The notes under the pieces were generated by a model that was not told the origin of the DNA, did not search any database, and was given only the letters and a program-made list of their open reading frames with translations. The translations under genes and the position numbers were made by a program. From VGWF01 sp964423465 (GTDB lineage Bacteria > Verrucomicrobiota > Kiritimatiellia > PWTM01), in assembly GCA_964423465.1 (NCBI GenBank), contig CAYRFK010000174.1, forward strand, positions 1-10,899: DNA of 10,899 nucleotides, written 5' to 3'. This document shows positions 6,492 through 10,899 of the stretch, piece after piece (within the stretch, counting starts at the first letter, position 1; each line of letters starts with the position of its first letter).

Positions 6492-7249
6492 GGCGTCGGC
6501 GGTCGGGCGAGGGCCTTGTATTTCCGGTACTGCGAAACCATCCAGAGGGTCTGGCGGACGACGCCCATCAGGATGCGGACATCGGCGAGGGACATCGGGC
6601 CTCGGCTGAAGGCGCGCTTGAAGCCGAGCATCATGTGATCGGCCTTCTCTTCCTTCATGAACCCGATGTCGAGCAGCATGCCCCGCCAATGGTCGAAGAG
6701 ACGCTCCTTCATGTCCGCCGGCGCCTCCGGCGTGCGCTCCACCGGCGGTGTGAAGAGCCCGGCGGCACAGTAGAGTTCGTAGGCGCAGACCATGACGGAC
6801 ATCGCGAGGTTGAGCGACGCATAGTCCGGCGAGCTGGGAATCCGCAGCATCATCGAGCAGCGCGCGAGGTCGTCGTTGGAGAGGCCGTGGTCCTCGGGGC
6901 CGAAGACCAGCGCGACGGGGGTGTCCACCGCCGCCTCCAGCAGCCGCGGCGCGGCCTCGCGCGGGGTCAGCGAGTGTTCGCGGTACAGCCCGGGTCGCGC
7001 CGTCGTGGCGGCGACGAGGCCGCAGTCGGCGACCGCCTCCGCCAGCGACTCCGCGTGCCGGCGGCTCTCCAGCACGTCGCCGGCGTGGGCCGCCATGGCG
7101 CGCAGTTCGCGGGGATCGAGGTGCGTCTCCGGGCCGACGATGACGAGGTGCGAGAGCCCCATGTTCTTCATGGCGCGGCACACCGAGCCCACGTTGCCAC
7201 CGTACACCGGACGGACAAGCACAATGCGGATCTGGTCGAGGAGCTGCAT
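6488..7249 (-). CDS. trmJ: tRNA (cytidine/uridine-32-2'-O)-methyltransferase, TrmJ-like
   Basis: This is a SpoU/TrmH (SPOUT) family enzyme that transfers a methyl group from SAM to the ribose of tRNA, position 32 for TrmJ. The 253-residue product starts IRIVLVRPVYGGNVGSVCRA (motif 1, Asn19 and Arg25). Motif 2 is FGPEDHGLSN (116-125) and motif 3 is IPSSPDYASLNLAMSV (137-152), which form the trefoil-knot SAM site. The C-terminal helical extension matches TrmJ length. The ATG at 7249 starts the homologous region, but no Shine-Dalgarno is evident. The frame stays open upstream through the heptad repeat, and an ATG at 7288 would add 13 residues. Its stop overlaps the sulfatase start by 4 nt, an odd pairing of a housekeeping and a secreted enzyme. 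Confidence 0.92.
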   Translation of the reverse strand: MQLLDQIRIVLVRPVYGGNVGSVCRAMKNMGLSHLVIVGPETHLDPRELRAMAAHAGDVLESRRHAESLAEAVADCGLVAATTARPGLYREHSLTPREAAPRLLEAAVDTPVALVFGPEDHGLSNDDLARCSMMLRIPSSPDYASLNLAMSVMVCAYELYCAAGLFTPPVERTPEAPADMKERLFDHWRGMLLDIGFMKEEKADHMMLGFKRAFSRGPMSLADVRILMGVVRQTLWMVSQYRKYKALARPPTP

Positions 7250-7283
7250 GGCGGGGATTGTTCGTGGATTGAAGGAGAACTTC

Positions 7284-7388
7284 AACATCCAACATCGAAC
7301 ATCGAACATCCAACACCGAACACCGAACATCCAACATCGAACGACGGAATCAACAACAACCAACAGCCAACAACCAACAGCCAACACT
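7284..7388. repeat. Heptanucleotide repeat array (AACAYCS and CAACARC blocks)
   Basis: Eight uninterrupted 7-nt units AACATCC/AACATCG/AACACCG fill 7284-7339, followed by a degenerate unit AACGACG (7340-7346). A second block with the same period and an AAC core, CAACAAC/CAACAGC, runs over 7351-7388 with a 3-nt slip at 7358. The array fills most of the 145-nt gap between the PHP gene and trmJ. On the transcribed strand the unit reads GATGTTS. Since 7 is not a multiple of 3, every frame reads the same heptapeptide and the unit itself has no stop codon, so it falsely lengthens neighbouring open frames. Confidence 0.85.
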
Positions 7389-7394
7389 CAGCAG

Positions 7395-8153
7395 TCAGAG
7401 AGCGAGGGGCGGGGAGAGGCCGGCGTCGGGCGCGGAGGCTTGGGCGGCGGCGAGGCGGCGGAGGGCGTTGCGGATGCAGGGGACGGAGAACTCCTCCAGC
7501 GACAGGTCGGTCCATCCGCGGCCGATCTCGCCGATCTGGTGGCTGTCGCTGGATCGCAGCATGGCGAAGCGTCCGCGGACGCCGGCCGGGTCGCCGCGGC
7601 GGTCGTAGCGGGGAGAGACTTCGACGGCATCGTAGGGCAGGTCGGGGATGCGGCCGAGTTGGGAGAGCAGGCTCGTGACAGGGCGGTCGATGTGGGACGG
7701 GATGAACAACCCGCCGCGACGGTGGACCTCGTCGCACAGGTCCGTGAGCGTGGCCTCGGTCGCGGCGCCGAGATAGATGTCGAGCATCTGCTCGATCTCG
7801 TCGAAGCGGTTCACGACCGGCTGGTCGCCCATCTTCTCCGGCACGCAGACGACGCCCGGCAGCAGTTCGTAGAGCCACTCGCCGAACCGGAACGCCCGGT
7901 CGACGTCGTCGAAGAGGCACAGCACGTGCGCCTCCTCGGCCGTCGTCGCCTCCGCGCCGTACAGCGCGCGCAATCCGGCCGCCGCGCAGGCCTCAGCGAA
8001 GGCCGGCGCGTTGCGCGCCGAGTTGTGGTCTGTGATGGCGATGGCGTCCAGCCCGCGCGCCTTCGCCCGTTCGGCGATCGCCGCCGGCGACATGTCGAGG
8101 TCCGCGCACGGGGACAGGCACGAGTGGATGTGAAAATCGGCGCGGAGGATCAT
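7395..8153 (-). CDS. PHP-domain metal-dependent phosphoesterase
   Basis: PHP-superfamily proteins hydrolyse phosphate esters with a two- or three-metal centre. The 252-residue product shows the four metal motifs in order: HIH (His8, His10), ITDHN (Asp42, His43), GAE with Glu68 and the nearby His76, then PSHIDRP (His154) and SSDSHQ (Asp203, His205). There is no polymerase or histidinol-phosphatase extension, so it is a stand-alone, probably cytoplasmic enzyme. TrpH/YciV-type RNase AM or another nucleotide phosphatase is possible, but I cannot choose. The start at 8153 lies 9 nt after the rex stop with no strong ribosome-binding site, suggesting coupling. The last 13 residues (Ala/Pro-rich) are outside the domain. 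Pairing of Rex with a PHP protein is reported from memory in fermentative bacteria, not checked. Confidence 0.9.
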   Translation of the reverse strand: MILRADFHIHSCLSPCADLDMSPAAIAERAKARGLDAIAITDHNSARNAPAFAEACAAAGLRALYGAEATTAEEAHVLCLFDDVDRAFRFGEWLYELLPGVVCVPEKMGDQPVVNRFDEIEQMLDIYLGAATEATLTDLCDEVHRRGGLFIPSHIDRPVTSLLSQLGRIPDLPYDAVEVSPRYDRRGDPAGVRGRFAMLRSSDSHQIGEIGRGWTDLSLEEFSVPCIRNALRRLAAAQASAPDAGLSPPLAL

Positions 8154-8162
8154 CGGACGACA

Positions 8163-8813
8163 TCATCCAACGTCATGCGATTCTCCTTCCATATCCTTGT
8201 CGGCGAACCGGAGCAGGCAGAAGAGGTTCTCCAACTCCAGCGCTATGTTGATGTTCTGGACGACCACGCCATTCCCGCTCTTCAGCAGGATCGGCGCAAA
8301 ATTCAGGATTCCCTTGATGCCCGCGGCGATCAGTGACTCCGCCACCTGCGAGGCCACGGTCTCGGGAACCGTGAGGATGGCCACGCGGATGCTCTCGCTT
8401 TTCACGATATAGGGGATTTCGTTCAGATCCCGGATCGGCACCGGCGCGTTGGGGTCGATCTTCGCGGGGTCGACGTCAAACCCGGAAATCACCCGGATCT
8501 TCTCCCGTGCGAAGCCGCGGTATCGCATGAGTGCGGTTCCGATCTTCCCGCAGCCCACCACGATTACCCGTTGGACCTCGTCAACGCCAAGGATGTGGTT
8601 CAGTTGCGTGATCAAATCCTCGACCCGGTAACCGGCCCGCTTCTTCCCCGCCAAACCAAAGAAGGAAAAGTCTTTACGCACAAGGGATGGTGAGACGCCC
8701 AGTGCATCGGCAAGGTTGTCGGAGAACACCTTGACGAAGCCCAGTGAGCGCAGCTTCTCCAATACACTCTTGTACTTCGTAAGCCTGACCACCACTTCTT
8801 TAGTCGCGCTCAT
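8163..8813 (-). CDS. rex: Redox-sensing transcriptional repressor Rex
   Basis: Rex binds operator DNA when NAD+ prevails and releases it when NADH rises, which controls fermentation and hydrogen genes. The 216-residue length is normal. The N-terminal winged helix (about 1-80) contains RLTKYKSVLEKL and the recognition segment SPSLVRKDFSFFG (41-53). The Rossmann domain has VGCGKIG (86-92), and FDVDP (112-116) carries the acidic residues that favour NAD(H). The C-terminal helix (NINIALELENLF onward) matches the domain-swapped dimer helix. The ATG at 8813 has GGAG about 10 nt upstream. It is the first gene of the leftward unit rex, PHP, trmJ, sulfatase and is divergent from the hydrogenase genes. 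A probable operator lies in the shared intergenic space. Confidence 0.97.
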   Translation of the reverse strand: MSATKEVVVRLTKYKSVLEKLRSLGFVKVFSDNLADALGVSPSLVRKDFSFFGLAGKKRAGYRVEDLITQLNHILGVDEVQRVIVVGCGKIGTALMRYRGFAREKIRVISGFDVDPAKIDPNAPVPIRDLNEIPYIVKSESIRVAILTVPETVASQVAESLIAAGIKGILNFAPILLKSGNGVVVQNINIALELENLFCLLRFADKDMEGESHDVG

Positions 8814-8841
8814 GTGACGGTTACTCCATGCGTATTTTGAG

Positions 8842-8876
8842 ACGATTGTGCTTTATTGGGTCAGAAACGCAATCGT
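8842..8876 (-). promoter_or_regulatory. Inverted repeat overlapping a possible rex promoter
   Basis: ACGATTG (8842-8848) and CAATCGT (8870-8876) are exact reverse complements, with further partial pairing inside. On the minus strand TTGCGT (8872-8867) and CACAAT (8850-8845) are 16 nt apart and could be the -35 and -10 of rex, so the two arms of the dyad coincide with the two promoter boxes. Either the dyad is an operator or the match is fortuitous. Confidence 0.27.
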
Positions 8877-8878
8877 TA

Positions 8879-8896
8879 TTGTTACAAACGTCACAT
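8879..8896. promoter_or_regulatory. Candidate Rex operator
   Basis: TTGTTACAAACGTCACAT is a near-palindrome: TGTTAC and GTCACA match as reverse complements at 5 of 6 positions across a 4-nt spacer. It resembles known Rex sites (TTGTGAA-N4-TTCACAA and TTGTTAA-N4-TTAACAA) with a few deviations. It sits between rex and hndA, 7 nt upstream of the proposed rex -35 and about 40 nt upstream of the proposed hnd -35. A second half-site, TGTGAA, lies at 8911-8916. Confidence 0.45.
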
Positions 8897-8935
8897 AAAT
8901 GAGGATTCCGTGTGAAATTACGCGGCCAAATGTGC

Positions 8936-8964
8936 TTGATACGGTTTGGGTGTGCCGCTAACCT
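8936..8964 (+). promoter_or_regulatory. Candidate promoter for the hnd operon
   Basis: TTGATA (8936-8941) and TAACCT (8959-8964) are separated by 17 nt. The -35 is close to consensus and the -10 keeps the key first, second and sixth bases. Transcription would start near 8971 and leave about 69 nt of leader before hndA. Confidence 0.42.
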
Positions 8965-9039
8965 GTGGGCTTTCATTGTTGGGCCGCGGCGCACTGGACA
9001 TGGGTGCGAAGGCGGCTGGGAATTTGAAAGAGGTGAGTC

Positions 9040-9543
9040 ATGCATGCGGTTGAAGAGACCACGGCGCTTCCGAAGCAGTCGATCGAGCTGCCGGATGAGT
9101 TGGCGAATTTTATCGAGGTCTGGAAGTCGAAACCGGGCAATTTGATCATGGTTTTGCACAAGGTCCAGGAGCACTACGGCTTCGTGCCGCGCGACGTTGC
9201 GTTCGAGGTCGCCGCCCGCCTCGATGTGCCGCTGGCCAAGATTTACGGTGTCATTACCTTCTACCACTTCTTCAAGCTTCGCAAGCCGGGCAAGCACCAG
9301 ATCGCGGTGTGCATGGGGACGGCGTGCTATCTCAAGGGCGGCGAGGACATCATCAAGGAGTTCGAGACGATCCTGGGCATCGGCCTGAACCAGACAACGG
9401 GCGACGACCAGTTCTCGATGGAGGCGGTCCGCTGCATCGGCTGCTGCGGGCTGGCTCCGGTGCTGACGGTGGACGGCGAAGTCTATGGCCGGGTCACGAA
9501 GGACCAGCTTGCGGGCATCGTGGCGAAGTATCGCGGGAAGTAA
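9040..9543 (+). CDS. hndA: NAD(P)-linked [FeFe]-hydrogenase subunit, NuoE/HydC type
   Basis: This 167-residue thioredoxin-like [2Fe-2S] protein is homologous to complex I subunit NuoE and to HndA/HydC of NAD(P)H-linked or bifurcating hydrogenases. It passes electrons within the flavin module. The N-terminal helical part (to about 80) carries the NuoE hallmark YGVITFYHFF (69-78). Cluster ligands are Cys91 and Cys96 (CMGTACYLKGG) and Cys132 and Cys136 (CIGCCGLAP), with an additional Cys135. The ATG at 9040 has AGAGGTG a few bases upstream. The order NuoE-like, small 2Fe-2S protein, NuoF-like without other complex I subunits argues for a hydrogenase, not respiratory complex I. The catalytic HydA/HndD subunit would be past the window end, so the exact enzyme is an inference. 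Confidence 0.93.
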   Translation: MHAVEETTALPKQSIELPDELANFIEVWKSKPGNLIMVLHKVQEHYGFVPRDVAFEVAARLDVPLAKIYGVITFYHFFKLRKPGKHQIAVCMGTACYLKGGEDIIKEFETILGIGLNQTTGDDQFSMEAVRCIGCCGLAPVLTVDGEVYGRVTKDQLAGIVAKYRGK

Positions 9544-9629
9544 TGCACGAGACGGTCAGCGATTTGGCAACGATGCATGCGGGCCGGCCCGGCGCGGCCG
9601 GGGCGGTCCCGCGGGAGGATGGACGATGA
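9543..9629 (+). CDS. Possible 28-codon coupled reading frame in the hnd operon
   Basis: The ATG overlaps the hndA stop by one base (TAATG) and the TGA overlaps the hndB start (ATGA), so it would link translation of both genes. The product (MHETVSDLATMHAGRPG and 11 more residues) has no recognisable motif and no separate ribosome-binding site beyond the hndA 3' end. It may be a coupling leader, a remnant of a gene often present here in related operons, or chance. Confidence 0.2.
   Translation: MHETVSDLATMHAGRPGAAGAVPREDGR
9584..9601 (+). other. GC-only intercistronic hairpin between hndA and hndB
   Basis: CCGGCC (9584-9589) and GGCCGG (9596-9601) form a 6-bp all-GC stem with a 6-nt loop, ending 11 nt before the GGGAGG ribosome-binding site of hndB. 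No T-run follows. It could be an mRNA stability or processing element, or simply reflect high GC. Confidence 0.4.
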
Positions 9630-10036
9630 AGAGGTTGACTCTGCAGGACCTGCGGGCCCTGCGCGAACAGAAGAAGGCGGAGATCGCCCGCCGCGACACC
9701 TCCGGCAAGACCGGCGAGGTGATCATCGGCATGGGCACCTGCGGCATCGCCGCCGGCGCGCGCGCCGCGTTCGACGTTTTCGTCGAGGAACTGGACAAGG
9801 GCGGGCTGACCCACGTCGTGGTGAAGCAGACCGGCTGCATGGGCCTCTGCTACTCCGAGCCGACGGTCGAGGTCCGGATGCCCGGCATGCCGGCGATGAT
9901 CTACGGCACGGTCACGGCCGACGTCGCCCGTAAAATCGTACAGGAACACATCCTCGGCGGGCGGCTCGTGGGCGACCACGTGTTCGACAAGCCGGCGGTG
10001 GACATTGCGCCAACGCTCGGGCGCGGGACGAAGTGA
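9626..10036 (+). CDS. hndB: Small (2Fe-2S) ferredoxin-domain protein, HndB type
   Basis: This 136-residue protein matches the small thioredoxin-like ferredoxin family found between NuoE- and NuoF-type subunits, as in the NADP-reducing hydrogenase hndABCD operon. It probably shuttles electrons or assists the complex. An N-terminal helix (LQDLRALREQKKAEIARR) precedes GMGTCGIAAGARA (Cys39) and TGCMGLCYSEPTVEV (Cys71, Cys75). Only these three cysteines are present. A fourth ligand for a conventional cluster is not seen, which from memory is common in this subfamily. The start at 9626 follows GGGAGG at 9613-9618 with 7 nt spacing. The stop is 8 nt before hndC, so the genes are co-transcribed. Confidence 0.88.
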   Translation: MKRLTLQDLRALREQKKAEIARRDTSGKTGEVIIGMGTCGIAAGARAAFDVFVEELDKGGLTHVVVKQTGCMGLCYSEPTVEVRMPGMPAMIYGTVTADVARKIVQEHILGGRLVGDHVFDKPAVDIAPTLGRGTK

Positions 10037-10044
10037 GGCGGACC

Positions 10045-10899
10045 ATGGCATACAAACATTTCATCCTGGTGTGCGGCGGAACGGCCTGCGAGTCCTGCAA
10101 GAGCGGGACGCTGCACGACAACCTCGTCACGGCGGTCCGTCAGAACGGACTGGAAGGCAGCGTCCAGGTCGTCAAGACCGGCTGCTTCGGATTCTGCGAG
10201 CAGGGCCCGGTGGTCAAGGTCCTCCCCGAGGAGGCCTTCTATGTCCACGTGAAGCCCGAGGACGCCGCCGAGATCGTCGCGGAGCATCTCGTCAAGGGCC
10301 GGCCCGTCGCCCGCCTTCTGTACAAGGCCGGCGAGAAGCAGCTTTCGAAGATCGACGACATTCCCTTCTATCAGAAACAGTTCCGCATCGTCCTGCGCAA
10401 CTGCGGCCAGATCGATCCGGAGAACATCGAGGAGTACATCGCGCGCGAGGGCTATGCCGCGCTCGAGAAGGTTCTCTTCCAGATGAAGCCGGACGACGTC
10501 ATCGAGGAGCTTCGCAAGTCGGGCCTGCGCGGCCGCGGCGGCGCAGGCTTCCCGACGTGGAAGAAGTGGGTCTTCTCAAAGGACGTGAAGGCGGACCAGA
10601 AGTACATCATCTGCAACGCCGACGAGGGCGATCCGGGCGCGTACATGGACCGCAGCACGCTCGAGGGCGACCCGCGCTCGATCCTGGAGGCGATGACGAT
10701 CGCCGGCTTCACGACCGGCGCGTCGCAGGGCTACGTCTATATCCGCGCCGAGTACCCGCTGGCCATCAAGCGGCTTGAGATCGCGATCGCGCAGGCGCGC
10801 GCGTGCGGGCTTCTGGGCAAGGACATCCTCGGCAGCGGCTTTGACTTCGACATCGAGCTCCGTCTCGGCGCCGGCGCGTTCGTCTGCGGCGAGGAAACC
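10045..10899 (+). CDS. hndC: NAD(P)-linked hydrogenase flavoprotein subunit, NuoF/HydB type (cut by window end)
   Basis: This is the NADH:acceptor flavoprotein of the hydrogenase, with FMN, NAD(H) and Fe-S clusters. The 285 visible residues begin with an extra thioredoxin-like [2Fe-2S] domain: Cys10, Cys15 and Cys18 in CGGTACESC, then Cys47 and Cys51 in TGCFGFC. That extension is typical of HydB/HndC and absent from ordinary NuoF. The flavin/NAD domain shows GLRGRGGAGFPTWKKW (160-175), CNADEGDPGAYMDRS (190-204) and YIRAEYPLAI (232-241). The window ends in GAGAFVCGEET, so the C-terminal part, expected to hold the [4Fe-4S] ligands and, in HydB, ferredoxin-like clusters, is missing. The ATG at 10045 follows GAGGCGG. 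Next should come the [FeFe]-hydrogenase subunit. Confidence 0.97.
   Translation, partial: MAYKHFILVCGGTACESCKSGTLHDNLVTAVRQNGLEGSVQVVKTGCFGFCEQGPVVKVLPEEAFYVHVKPEDAAEIVAEHLVKGRPVARLLYKAGEKQLSKIDDIPFYQKQFRIVLRNCGQIDPENIEEYIAREGYAALEKVLFQMKPDDVIEELRKSGLRGRGGAGFPTWKKWVFSKDVKADQKYIICNADEGDPGAYMDRSTLEGDPRSILEAMTIAGFTTGASQGYVYIRAEYPLAIKRLEIAIAQARACGLLGKDILGSGFDFDIELRLGAGAFVCGEET

Noticed and set aside
5010..6638. Plus-strand open frame of about 540 codons opposite the sulfatase
   Set aside because: It mirrors the sulfatase codons, is rich in Val/Arg/Ala/Glu, and shows no domain. The sulfatase has a signal peptide and a complete visible active site.
3243..7337. Very long minus-strand open frame crossing both N gaps
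   Set aside because: Only the part at 4946-6491 codes (sulfatase). The rest is antisense to pbpC or out of frame with trmJ, is Arg/Ala-rich as high-GC shadows are, and is joined only through runs of N.
7250..7387. Extended start for trmJ at 7387 through the heptad repeat
   Set aside because: The added residues are the repeat read as protein (DVRCWM-type strings). Homology begins at the ATG at 7249.
7284..7388. CRISPR array
   Set aside because: Units are 7 nt with no spacers and no cas genes are nearby.
6479..8336. Overlapping plus-strand frames opposite trmJ, PHP and rex
   Set aside because: No domains, and they run through the heptad repeat. The minus strand has three recognisable proteins.
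8821..9297. Minus-strand open frame over the rex-hndA intergenic region
   Set aside because: It starts inside hndA in antisense and crosses the promoter region. The product has no domain and better explains nothing.

Overview
The window reads as a scaffolded piece of a high-GC, probably anaerobic and fermentative bacterium of the PVC superphylum. Kiritimatiellota, Lentisphaerota or a relative fits best. That placement is inference. It rests on an iduronate-2-sulfatase-like enzyme, a Rex/NADH-linked hydrogenase locus, class C penicillin-binding protein, and intergenic DNA packed with 7-bp-period and palindromic repeats of the kind I associate with those genomes. Two runs of exactly 100 N (3326-3425 and 4846-4945) are assembly gaps.

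Left part (1-1525): a minus-strand pair, signal peptidase I (lepB) followed by a small membrane-anchored protein of unknown function whose GTG start overlaps the lepB stop. Divergent from lepB is an orphan single-domain response regulator on the plus strand.

Region 1526-2720 has no convincing gene. It is a mosaic of small repeats: GTAGC palindromes, GAA/TTC heptads in both orientations, a GAGCTC-centred element, a TTCCAA palindrome, a possible attC-like fold, an 8-bp inverted repeat and a 48-bp imperfect palindrome. It ends in a plausible promoter for pbpC.

Middle (2721-6491): pbpC (plus, interrupted by one gap) and a secreted sulfatase (minus) converge on the second gap, which hides the sulfatase C-terminus and any shared terminator.

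Right part (6488-10899): from one divergent intergenic region two transcription units leave. Leftwards run rex, a PHP-domain phosphoesterase, trmJ and the sulfatase, with a 9-nt gap, a 145-nt gap that carries a heptad repeat, and a 4-nt overlap. Rightwards run hndA (NuoE type), hndB (small 2Fe-2S protein) and hndC (NuoF type, cut by the window end). This is the start of an NAD(P)-linked, probably electron-bifurcating [FeFe]-hydrogenase operon. A Rex-operator-like sequence lies between rex and hndA, so the simplest model is that Rex senses NADH/NAD+ and controls hydrogen production, and perhaps its own operon. No wholly new enzymatic system is evident. The least explained material is the repeat mosaic, the palindromes, and the small coupled reading frame with a hairpin inside the hydrogenase operon.
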